A program made the translations under genes and the position numbers. A DNA stretch of 64,000 nucleotides from Arctopsyche grandis (lineage: Eukaryota > Arthropoda > Insecta > Trichoptera > Hydropsychidae), in assembly GCF_051622035.1 (NCBI RefSeq), contig NC_135356.1, positions 3,720,001-3,784,000 on the forward strand, in the 5' to 3' direction. Below the pieces are notes generated by a model. The model was not told the origin of the DNA and made no database searches. It saw only the letters and a program-made list of their open reading frames with translations. Positions 33,601-44,100 of this stretch are shown here, one piece after another (the stretch's first letter is position 1; each line of letters starts with the position of its first letter).

Positions 33601-36524
33601 AAGAGAAGCTGAGCCAATGTTTTCAAGAACTTAAATATTCTTCCGAAATACTGATAAAACAATAACAGATTCTACCAATTTACTGAATACAATTTTTTAT
33701 TTTAGTCAGAACTTTTTCACAAGTTAATGCCGCATGTAGAAATTATTTATAACCAAATGCAATCTAGTAATATCGATGCATTTTCAATTAAAGAAAACTT
33801 AAAAAGCTTTACTAATGTCATTATACAAATACGAGAAAAAATAGAAGCCAAAAATATGTGATGCATATATTATCGCATATATTATAGAAGCCAATGAAAG
33901 ATCTACTACTAACCGTTGAATCATATCCAATGCTAGATAAAGAAAAACTTCAAACTGAATTAGAAGTGTTTTACTTAAGGAATGAAATGCATAGTATTAA
34001 CGATTTATTAATCATTTTAAAACTTATTTTTGCAATCAATTTATGCAAAGTTCGTGTGGAAATAACAAAACTTATTCAAATTCTGCTTACAACTTCAACT
34101 ACCTCTGAGCCAGAACGGTGTTTTTCATCAATAAATAGAATTAAGACATACATATACGAGTATAAGAAACACAATGGTTCAGGAAAGATTGACGGCTTTG
34201 TCTATGCTGTCAATTGAAAAAAAATGATTATGAACAGTAAAAAATTTAACGAAAAGGTGATAGATCTTTTTTCAAGGAAAAAAGACAGAAGAATCAATTT
34301 TATAATGAAATACACATAGTGTTTAATTTTGATAATATTATGTTAATAGTAAAATATAATCCAAATAAACATTTTTTTTATTTTTAATCAACCGCAGCAC
34401 CCCCAGATATCTTATCCACGAGTCGCCACTGCTTATATCCATAGCAGAATTTCTCAGTGGAAATCTCTAACTGCTGAGTATTTTAGATTGTGGCTTGGCA
34501 TTTAGATTGTGAGCATTACATTTTAACAACAATGAAGAAGATGGAACTAGTTTTGGAAAAATACATTAATTGATAGATTTTTTTTTGTTTATTTATATTG
34601 TTGCAAGATATATTAGAGCGTCTAAACACACCTTTACAAAACTCGAAATCTTCTGCTGTAGTTATCAAGGGTTTATTTGCATTAGCTATAATTTTTATAC
34701 CTGCTTTATATTGGATTTCTAAATAATTCTAGTTGGAAATGTGGGTGAAATTTTCAGCATGGCGGGCTTTTAACAGAAAAAATGTATGCACTCATAGGAT
34801 TAATGACCGCTTCAATTGGTTTTTTAATATTTTAGGTGTGCTACTGTTCATCGACGAGGCTGACGCTTTCCTCCGTAAAAGATCTTCGGAGAAAATATCT
34901 GAAGATTTGAGAGCCGCTCTTAACGCTTTCCTTTACAGGACATCGGAACAAAGTGAACGTTTTATGCTTGTGCTTGCGTCCAACACTCCACAGCAGTTTG
35001 ATTCCGCTATCAACGATAGGTAATTCAAGTTGTTTTACAATACTGTGCATTTGTAATTCATAGGAAGGCTTATTGACATTATGTGAATTTTAATTTTCAG
35101 GGTTGATAAAATGATTGAATTTGGTTTGCCCGGTCTAGAAGAGAGAGAGAGATTGATAAGACTTTACTTTGATAAATTCGTTTTACAACCAGCCGTCGAA
35201 GGTCACAGGTGAAATTATACACACCTTCAACTCTTTCAAGTTCAGCATAAATTTTGAGTACTTGAAAATTTTAATGTCTTTATTTACTTTTAGACGTTTA
35301 AAAGTCGCTTCATTTGACTATGGCGGGCTATGTCAACGTATGTCTGTAACGACTGCGGGAATGTCTGGACGAGCCATCAGCAAATTGGGAGTTGCATGGC
35401 AAGCCGCTGCCTACTCATCAATCGATGGTATACTCACCGAAGAAATGGTCTTGGACATTTGCGAAGAAGCTTTGGAAGATCATCGGCTTAAGGTATATAT
35501 ATATATATATATATATTATATTAGATGTATAATTAGTTTCCAATAATGACCAATATGTAGAGACACGTATTTTGGGCATTTTGCTATTAATGCTAAAATT
35601 CGGAATAGATGCCAAATTCGTAAGATATGCGAATAGATGCTAAAATAACAAACAAAAGTGAAATTTGCATAAAATTTATAAAATTAATAAGACAATTTAG
35701 AAGGGTCTTCCTATCCCTTTGCCTATTTATTTTGTGAAGAAATTGAGAGGATAAAACAGAGCTTGCAGTTTACCATAGACAGTGTTTTTCCTGTCGAAAC
35801 CAAGCAACTGCTTTTGTCTACTACTGTAAATAGTAGACAAAAGTGTGGATGCTGAAAGGTATTTTAGTAAATACCGATCGTCGCACACATCTCAAAAAAG
35901 AATCTGTAGAAATGTGCTCCATGTTGAGTTTTAATAAATTTTAATTGGTATTATATTTTTATATTCATATTTTTTGTCTTTGTATTTTTATATTCATGTT
36001 TTTTTCATTGAAATTTTAGTTTCAAAACATTCTAAAATTTTTCTATTATTTTTTAATTGTTATGTTGTCTTTAAATTGTATATATGTATGTATATGAATA
36101 TTATTAAAATTCATCGAAATTTTTTATTATTTAAAATTAAACTCTTCATAAAAATATATGCTAAAATTGAACATTTTTTTTAATGCCCTAAAATGCTAAA
36201 ATGCAAAATGAAAATGCTAAAATTGATAAAAAAGATGCCCAAAATACGTGTCTCTACCAATCAGCATTTGTTGTTTTCTTTGTTCTCGATCATCATACTT
36301 ATAGTGATGATTATCATTTACTGTATAGTAATTATTCAATAATCGGCAATTTAATGGTGAATTTATAATAAAATGTGAATTGTTTATAGATGGAGTGGTT
36401 GTCCGAGGAGGAAAAATACCGAGGGATGTTGACTTACCTCAGCAAGACGATGGACACAGTTGAACTACCGAACATAACCGATGCGGACAGTAAACCAACG
36501 ACAAAACCCAGCAATGACATGTGA
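24629..36524 (+). CDS. Atad3: ATPase family AAA domain-containing protein 3 (complete)
   Basis: Plus-strand gene. Coding exons: 24629-24812, 26293-26447, 26544-26656, 30655-30861, 30933-31090, 31238-31497, 32767-32890, 34836-35019, 35101-35208, 35294-35492, 36390-36524. They total 1,827 nt (608 codons plus stop), all in phase with GT-AG borders; the family is about 590-640 residues. The family start MSWLFGY is followed by a Pro-rich stretch, a long charged coiled coil (~45-215), one membrane segment (~241-257, [15 protein letters not shown]), then the AAA+ domain with Walker A GPPGCGKT (~348-355), Walker B LLFIDEAD (~403-410) and VLASN (sensor 1). ATAD3 sits in the mitochondrial inner membrane and supports nucleoid and membrane organisation. 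An in-frame upstream ATG would add a 39-residue Arg-rich extension; MSWLFG is preferred because it is the conserved start. The large introns are transposon-filled. Confidence 0.97.
25222..26205 (-). mobile_element. 5'-truncated LINE (Jockey/CR1-like RT C-terminus) in ATAD3 intron 1
   Basis: The minus-strand frame from 26203 reads [36 protein letters not shown] and [16 protein letters not shown] frameshift near 25886 moves to a second frame, [17 protein letters not shown], running to the ORF end near 25644. The 3' region has the inverted motif 'ccattgtggc ... gccacaatgg' and an ATTTATTTA tail at 25222. The 3' end matches the copy at 59190-59440. Confidence 0.9.
26756..27138 (-). mobile_element. 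Solo LTR, 383 bp, in ATAD3 intron 3
   Basis: Reverse-oriented copy of the LTR at 13557. On the plus strand it begins TGTTGCGTACGGGTGG and ends CGGCGTACGTAACA, flanked by gtat at 26752-26755 and 27139-27142, the same four bases that flank the other copy. Confidence 0.9.
27143..27852 (+). other. Unassigned part of ATAD3 intron 3
   Basis: No gene. 'attaaccgtttgctcgcggccg' near 27276 looks like a single piggyBac-type end (TTAACC...), but no matching right end was found. Confidence 0.4.
27853..30147 (-). mobile_element. Second Tc1-like element, split by a LINE, in ATAD3 intron 3
   Basis: The ends are inverted repeats (CAGACCCACGACAGGAAGTT at 27853; complement of CAGACCCCTGACAGGATGTT at 30147), each next to TA. 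The minus-strand translation gives the transposase DNA-binding part ([45 protein letters not shown]) and decayed core pieces ([20 protein letters not shown] near 28190), with frameshifts and stops. A LINE fragment at 28871-29748 interrupts the N-terminal coding part. Confidence 0.85.
28871..29748 (+). mobile_element. LINE 3' fragment nested in the Tc1-like element
   Basis: The plus-strand frame to a stop at 29320 reads [36 protein letters not shown] and [16 protein letters not shown], the C-terminal region of a Jockey/CR1-like reverse transcriptase. A T-rich 3' UTR follows, ending in an AATAAAATAAAATAA tail near 29745. Tc1 coding sequence resumes on either side. Confidence 0.85.
30156..30436. 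repeat. TIR repeat, about 280 bp
   Basis: CAGTGAAAGCATATTTCAAG on the left and, inverted, CAGTGAAATTATATTTCAAG on the right. The internal segment 'aatcctaacaatctaatctt' and the 'aaaatgtaactggttatga' stretch recur at 61470-61615. Confidence 0.65.
31510..32705 (-). mobile_element. 5'-truncated LINE in ATAD3 intron 6
   Basis: The minus-strand frame starts at the RT catalytic box [10 protein letters not shown] (32703), continues with [15 protein letters not shown] and [16 protein letters not shown], meets one in-frame TAA near 32268, and resumes with [16 protein letters not shown] and [15 protein letters not shown] to about 31860. A/T-rich 3' UTR and a TATTTATTTATTT tail are at 31515-31530. It is a different subfamily from the LINE in intron 1. 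Confidence 0.9.
32932..34803. mobile_element. piggyBac-type MITE split by a hAT, in ATAD3 intron 7
   Basis: TTAA at 32932-32935 followed by CCCTTTGAATGCTG; the right end GCACTCATAGGA is followed by TTAA at 34800-34803. The two flanks of the hAT are colinear with the uninterrupted copy at 11559-12332. Confidence 0.85.
33150..34431 (+). mobile_element. hAT element with transposase dimerisation-domain relic
   Basis: Termini CAGTGGCGACTCGT and ACGAGTCGCCACTG (14-bp perfect inverted repeats) with a perfect 8-bp duplication cttatatc (33142-33149, 34432-34439). A plus-strand frame (33894-34217) reads [20 protein letters not shown], the hAT C-terminal dimerisation motif. After a one-base frame change it continues [18 protein letters not shown]. 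The catalytic part is missing, so this is an internally deleted, frameshifted copy. Confidence 0.92.
35558..36256 (+). mobile_element. hAT relic in ATAD3 intron 10
   Basis: Inverted ends TAGAGACACGTATTTTGGGC and the complement at 36256; flanks ccaatatg and ccaatcag (6 of 8). A short plus-strand frame near 35850 reads [19 protein letters not shown], again the hAT dimerisation motif; the rest of the transposase has decayed or been lost. Confidence 0.82.
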
Positions 36525-36773
36525 TATACAACGGATGCATGTAAATCGCCTGAATTGGGCGAGGATTCGAATCGTCGAACACAACCGAATATTAGTTTAT
36601 TAGTTAATGTTGATTCCGAGAAGGTGTCTGATACGACGCACATTATTGATAGTAGTAGTAATAATGAAATGAATAAAGAAGAAGAAACCGTAGCCGTTAA
36701 GGGAGATAAAAAATTGAAATGTGTAAAAGTGGGTAGCATTACGGTAGCGCAGTTGTTGTTGATGTATAGATGA
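36525..36773 (+). other. In-frame open extension after the ATAD3 stop
   Basis: The ATAD3 TGA (36522-36524) is followed in the same frame by 82 sense codons before the next stop at 36771. The putative peptide is hydrophilic, with LGEDSNRRTQPN, HIIDSSSNNEMNKEEE and KKLKCVKVGS. The base after TGA is T, not the C of the best-known leaky context. It may be plain 3' UTR, a readthrough tail or former coding sequence. Confidence 0.35.
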
Positions 36774-37802
36774 GTGTTTTTTTTTTATTAATTTGTACAA
36801 ATTGAAAAGGCAACAAAAATTATTATTTGCGCTTTGTTGATTTGCTTTGTAACTTTTAAAACATTAAAATATATCCAATCTTGGGATATATGTGTATGTG
36901 CATTTATAACATATTGTTATATTAGTTTGATTTTTTTATTATTATATTATATGTACATATGTGCATTGCATAACAGAACCAATAGCCTGGCGTTTTACAA
37001 ACTATGAAGCGCAAAGTTATGGTCAAAACTGTTGGGTATTTCACATTCTTTCCACTGTCACACTATTTTTTCTTTGTATAATCTAATAAATAAATAATAC
37101 TTTTTCTCATTGTGTCGTTTTATACATACATACATACGTCGGGATATCCGAATATATGTAGTTTGAAAAAGGCTGGGATAGATAAGCAATGAATTATTAT
37201 TATATTTTAGTGTTAAAAGTTGAATATGATTTGTTAATAAAATGAATCAATAAGCCTTTGTTTATACTTTTGAGCTCGTAATGATGACATCGACACTTAA
37301 GAAAGGTCACTTCAATAAACTGTCTTACAGAACAATGTTATTCGTTCTGAAGCTATCAACGTAGTCAAGATTGAGATGTTTGACTACACAGAGCCGTATA
37401 ATGTATACAATTATAGATACAATTCAAATTGAATTTACTACATTCTCATATTGAATGTCATTGCATGTGAAATATTAATTCTAGTAGTTTATTGGCTTAT
37501 TATTCGATTCGTTTCAGAATTCACTGATTTTTACTTTATTTTATATGTATGAATGTATATTTTTTTATTATTGTTTTGGAAACGGAGGAGCAGGCAGATG
37601 AATAGGATTTTTTTTTATATACACATAGGTATATTATAAAAGAACTTAACATTATTGAGAAATATTTTATATTTATAAGTAATCATATGATATAATGTCA
37701 TCAACAAATTATAAAATAATCAACGCAACCCTGCAACTTAATAATTAATCGGTAGAGTTTCTTTTTTTGCTTACAAATACAATTCAAAATATACAGACGA
37801 GA

Positions 37803-37833
<31 letters not shown>

Positions 37834-37966
37834 ATAGCTTAATTTTGCATTGAAATGTGACCTTGATGTTATCAAATAAGTTAAAAATTGTTCAGTCATC
37901 CTCGCTTACATGTATTCAGATACTTATGTACGAATTCTAATGAGACATCAATGCATCAATTCCTTA

Positions 37967-38027
<61 letters not shown>

Positions 38028-38125
38028 TATAATACAAGATTGAGTGCTCACCATTATGCTTGTTTTCTTAATAATATATTTTTTTTAATGTATACGCTAT
38101 ATAATTTATATGTTGTGGTACACGT
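36774..38125. other. ATAD3 3' flank and intergenic spacer
   Basis: No gene. AATAAA hexamers at about 37084 and 37238 are candidate ATAD3 poly(A) signals. TA microsatellites lie at about 37805-37830 and 37978-38022. Confidence 0.45.
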
Positions 38126-41100
38126 CTACCACACTCTGCACTTGTGCTTTGGATTCATTTTTGATCCTAGAGGACAGTTGAAGTCTTTGGCGTATTCTTC
38201 CATGTTGGAGATCGGTCCGACGACTCGGAATCGGCCTGGCGAGTGGAAGCCGGTCGTTATGCGAAGTTTCAACGCTTCGGGTCTGTACACCGAGCACCAC
38301 GTGTTAGCCGCGCTTATCCAGAACAACTATAAATTAAATTGAATGATTACTGTTGTCGATCATTTACGTATATATATATATATATATACAAAAAAAATAA
38401 TCTTGTTTTGTTACTTGTTGTGGAGTATAATTCAATCCTGGCAGCTTCTGTTCTCCTCCGTTTCGTTTGGCCCACTTGAGATACGCCAAATATGCAACCT
38501 TTATTCCACCATTATCAGCAATGTTTTCGCCTTGAGTATTGATGCCGTTTAACTGAATAAAGAATATAAAAAAATAAACGTTTCATAAATTTATATTATT
38601 ACATATATATATTGTCGGCATACATGAAATTACGAATTAAATGGTTTTATAATATACATAATGTAACATAAACAAATTGTTCATGGTGTTAATGGATTTT
38701 TTTTTTTTTTTTTTATGTTTTTTTGTTTATACATTTTGTTTTGTAGATCAAATATAAAATTATATATTGATTTTTTTTTCATTTATTTATTACCTGAAAG
38801 TACATTGCTTTCAAAATCTTAATTTTTTTAGCTCGAGACCATTTCCTTTGTATGAAAAGTTATCAAACCATTACTCAATTATGCATTTTTCTTTACTAAG
38901 AAGTATTATGGCATAAAATAAATTTAAACTTAACTTAAAATATACACATAACCAAAATTGTATTGTTCTTTTTTACAAGGCTCTCCTATGTAAGGTTTAC
39001 TTCGCAAACGATTCAGTATCTTTTCCGATCGTTTTGAAACTGCCATTTTGTGCGGTTTGGTCAACGATGGAAATTTAAAGCGATTCTGATAGTTCAAGGG
39101 TGAAAGATAATCGTAATAAACACTTCTGAGTTTGCGTCATTTTTGGACACGGTTAAGTTTGATAGCTAGTGGGCTTATGGTTCGGTGATTATTGGTCACA
39201 AAGCGCTCGCCCAAAAGTCACTAAAATCTCTATAACGGATCTGGCAGCCGAAAAGTCAATCATACTAACCGGAACTTGAGCGCCAAATATTCCATATTCG
39301 CGATTTTCATTGCAAAAATTGTCTTTTAGGCAATCGTGATGTGACTAATAATCCGATCACCGTGGGCTTATATGTTTAACTTTCCGCCAACCATTCATCT
39401 TGTCAGATTTTAATTGTTTAAACGCCTATAACTTTATCGTTTTCACACTATATCTTAAAATTTGCATTATAGGCTCGCACTATCACTCACAGTGCCGGCC
39501 TTACACCCAATGGCGCCCTCGGGCAATTTTTTATTAACACCCTTAGAAAAAAAATTCGTCTTTGGCGCTCTAATCTAAAATTTTGTATGTCTTTTGGCGC
39601 TCTAATTTTAAAATTTAAAGCGCCTTTGACACATCGAGCAGTGCCCTAATTTATTTGGCGCCCTCAGGCGCTGCCCAATCTAGCCCCCCCCTAAAACCGG
39701 CACTGATCACTCATATATTTTTACTTCACTAATAGGTTGTATAATTATGCTCGATTTCAATAAAAAGTTATGGCACTGATTGATACACAGAATTACATTT
39801 AAATTTCGATCTTATGTATTTAATCGAACTTTGCAGCTTTAATTGAATAAACGTGGATAATTTGTTTGAATTTTACTTACGTTGAGGCCGACGTCTTTCA
39901 CCGAGTAGTTGGAATATTGATCGATGATGCATTGAGCCTTTTCCAAGTATCGGTGCTTAGTTTGTGCTTCCCACCAGTCAACAAGGTTTCCGTCCTTATC
40001 GAATTGTCTACCCTATAATTAAAAACAGAAATCAAATTAAAACTAAACTGAGGCATGCAATTTTTTGTCAATTTATTAATACTTTTCGCAAAGTTACAAA
40101 TATACTGTGTAAATGTAATTTTCCATTGGAAATTCCAATCAACTAAAATGGACAACTCAAAAGAGCAATTAAATATTTGTATTTTTTTTTTATTTGTACC
40201 ATGGTACCATTACAGGTTGACCCAATGATTTTAAACATATATAAATTTGAAATTATATTCAAATAGTAGGCAGGTCGGTCGCCAATGTGGTGAGGAGCCG
40301 TTTCAACAATGAAATCAGATAAATTGGCAAACTCTGATAGGAAACAATGGACTTGGTGTCACAAATATCCAAGTCAGACCAGCTGCATTAAAGATTAGCA
40401 CGGGATCGAACCCGGTAACCTCTCGGTGCTAATCACAAACGCAACCACCGAGCCATACGGCTGCTATTTGTATCGAAAATGCTCTCATAGCCTGTGTGAG
40501 TGAACGTGTATGTATGTTTCATTATTGAACTTTGTTTGGCAAACTCTGATAGCAAACGATCGACTTGGTGTCACAAATATCCAAGTCTGACCAGCAGCAC
40601 TGCGGAAATACTCAGAATAAATTATTTTCAAACCAGGGCTTGAACATGGGACCTCTCGGTAACCACTGGGCTATACTACGAGCTACTTGTATTAGTGTAT
40701 CGAAGATGACGAGCATATTTCAGGATCATATGTATGCATGTAATACAAATGTGTATTTTATATTGTTAAGGTATATGTAAATGTGAGTAACAAACTTGGT
40801 CGTCGAATCCGTGCGTGATTTCATGTCCGATGACGAATCCAATAGCACCGTAGTTCATGTATCGAGGCCGTTGAGACGAAAAGAAGACACCTTGCAAAAT
40901 TCCGGCAGGGAACTCTACAAATACATACCACAAACGGTGTGATTATTTCTGATCGCATGTACATATATGTAAGTATAATTTCAGGATTATTATAATATCA
41001 AGATCATTACGTATGCTATTTTCGATGGACGAATAGAACGCGTTGACGATGGCAGGACGGCCGTGTCGTATCCAGTCAGTTTTGTTCACCGGTTTCCTCA

Positions 41101-44100
41101 ACTGTTTAAACGAATAGCCGGTACCGAATAAGGTGAGATTCAACACTGATTCCAAATACGTATCTGGAGATATTTCCAGCTGAAATGATAACATGTTATA
41201 TTGTTGATTTCACTTACATATGTAGTTTGGGAACATATGTATGTGTTATTTTGTGTGTAAGTACCTCGCTGTAAAATTCTGTTAACTTTTCATTTTCGAG
41301 CAATTCTTGAGGGTATGCTATGTGAGTCGCCATGCTTCCAGCCTTGTCCACGGCCGATTTCTTCGTCTTATCGTCCATCCAATCCACGTCTTCGAGTATG
41401 TTCAAGAATTCCGATCTGATTTTTGTATTAAAATTATTGTAAAAGACATTTTAAAATAATTGTTTATGATCTATGTATGTATGTAATAAACAGTAATTAC
41501 CTTATATCGTTGACCATTTCCAAAGCGTTTTTCTTGGCATTTTCATCGAAATATTTTTTAACGTACAAAGCTCCAACGGCTAAAGCCAAGCTAAAACAAA
41601 CAAGTTCAAATTTTACTTTGTGATCATTTATATAAATTTGAAGATGTGATTTTGACATGATATTTTGCATTTTACAAACATTTTGCACTTATTATGTATA
41701 CGAGTCGTTATATTTGAAATTGGCGCAAATCCAGTTTTCTTAATTTCGAGAAATATCTTGTAAAACATTAAATATAATGTTTAAAAATATTGGTGGCCTG
41801 TAATACGTTTATTCTGCTTTTCCCAGATTCTGGACATATCGAATTAAAATAAGCGATAACAATTTGGGAATTGAGTCAAACAGAAATAGTGTTTTTGGAA
41901 CTGAAAATTGGACTTCCGCCACTTTCAAATGTATCTTTATAACAAATAAAAGACTTTTTATAATAATGCAGCTATCTATTGCTATCATAGATATGTAAAT
42001 TGTTGAAGCAAAGTATTTAAATTTTTTATTAATAAATACAAAATAATTTGGTAATCATTTAACTTTTTTTTTCAATTTTTTTTAATAAACTTTATTTGAC
42101 ACAAAATAAGTTAAATAATAAATTGATATTTTAGTGTGAAATTTCATTGTTTCGATCGATAAATTACGTTTGTTTTATTTTTTTAATCAATTACTGTACG
42201 GCTGCTGATAAAAAAATACAAATTGACAAATATAAAGCATTGCTTTGGATATTTTAAAAACAAACCTATTTCCAGCTGTGTCCACACATTCTTTCCAACG
42301 GCTTTCCCGTTCGGTTTTTCCCGACAGTACAGTGCCGAAAGCCAATTGACGTCTCCGCAACGTCTCCGTCAAGTACGATACTGAAGCACCGACAACTCTC
42401 CACAGCACATAATTAGCCTGAGTCCTTTTGGAGGTTTTCGCCAATATTTCCTAGCAATCAAAGAAATGCCTTCCGTATACTACATGACCTACATTTGGAT
42501 ATGAATGATGATTAGAAATAAAACTCACTTCTAAACCTGTGATGAATTTGGGCACGTTCACAACCACAACTTCCTCATCGTCGATATTCACATACGGAGC
42601 TAATAATGTATTGAAGTAAATCTTCCATGGAATGCTGGAATTCAAAATTAATACGTTACCCGACTGTAAATTACTACGTGCATTGCGAATAATTATACAT
42701 TATATTTCAAACCTTGGAAACTTCTGTTGCATTTCTTTGATAGTCATTGGATTGTACAGTGCAGTTGCATTACGCCTTTTTTCCAAAGGTAATGATATCT
42801 ACAAATGAAATGCTTGCATAAAACTTGTTATATTTTATATATATGCATGTAACGTATATACAGTGGGACATTACGTTTAAAACTCGTATAAGGCAAAAGT
42901 ATCAAAAAACCTTGCATCCTTATAAAGTTTATAAAGTAGCAGCATTTTTTTTTATAATACCAATAAAATATTTTGTATTCAACTTTTACTCATAATAATT
43001 ACAAATATTAAAGATTCTGAGCTTCACTTTTAAACTATGTAGTTACGTTGCAAAAGTAGTGAGTAGTGGGACAAATTGGCATTTTTGAAAATTAACATCA
43101 TTTAAACGGTAGTTGGATTACTACGCACATTGCGATCGCCCAAAAGATGATTTTTGCCATGAAAATCGCGAATACGGAATATATAGCACTCGATTTCTCA
43201 TTAGTATGATAGTTATCATTAGTATGATGGACTTTTCAGCTGCCGGATGTTCCGTTATAGAGATTTCAGTGACTTTTGCTCGAGCGCTTTGTGGGCTATA
43301 ATAATCACCGAACCTATTTTTTTACAATTGAATTCCGGATATGTCCACTACTTATTGTAGTGAAACTATATTATAAATAAATTTCAGCTTTGATATTTGT
43401 TATAGTTTTAACTAAAAGTTGAAAACAATCTAGATTTATTCGCATTTTAATGAAAAAATACTGCCGAGGATTGAGTTCCGGACGACGAATGGTATTGATA
43501 CGTTATATGTTTTAATTTAACTACAATCAAAAATCTCAGTAATTAAAAATAAAAATAGTATCCAAGGATGTTTATCCATGATGTTTGTGGATAAATTAAT
43601 TTCAAAGTTGTTTCGAATAATTCAGTTTAAAAAAATGTTATGTTCAGTGTTTGTATGAGATATACAAGTATTCAAAGGAAATATATTGGTTTATTTGCTA
43701 TTAATTGGTGACTTATATACATATAATATAGAATGTAAGCTCTTACGTTGGCCAGAGCAATCTCGAACAGGATGGATTCCTTCAATTCAACTTGGGCACG
43801 CTCTTTATTCGCTCCGAGCAATACAGCAATGTCCACCATATAATCATAGTAAGCTGTCACGAGTTTGTCTGAAAAGCCCTTGGTCAGGTATTCTCTACTG
43901 AGGCCGAGTGACGCATCGTCGACCTGATAATATTCAATAGTTACACTTTAATTACACACACATTACATAGATTCTACATATCGCTAATGCACAGTTCATA
44001 TGTACACACACACACATCCGCATCGCGACATTTTTATTAAAATGAAAAATTTACAAACGCAAATGCAAAACGAAACAACGCAAATGCACAATTCTAGTTG

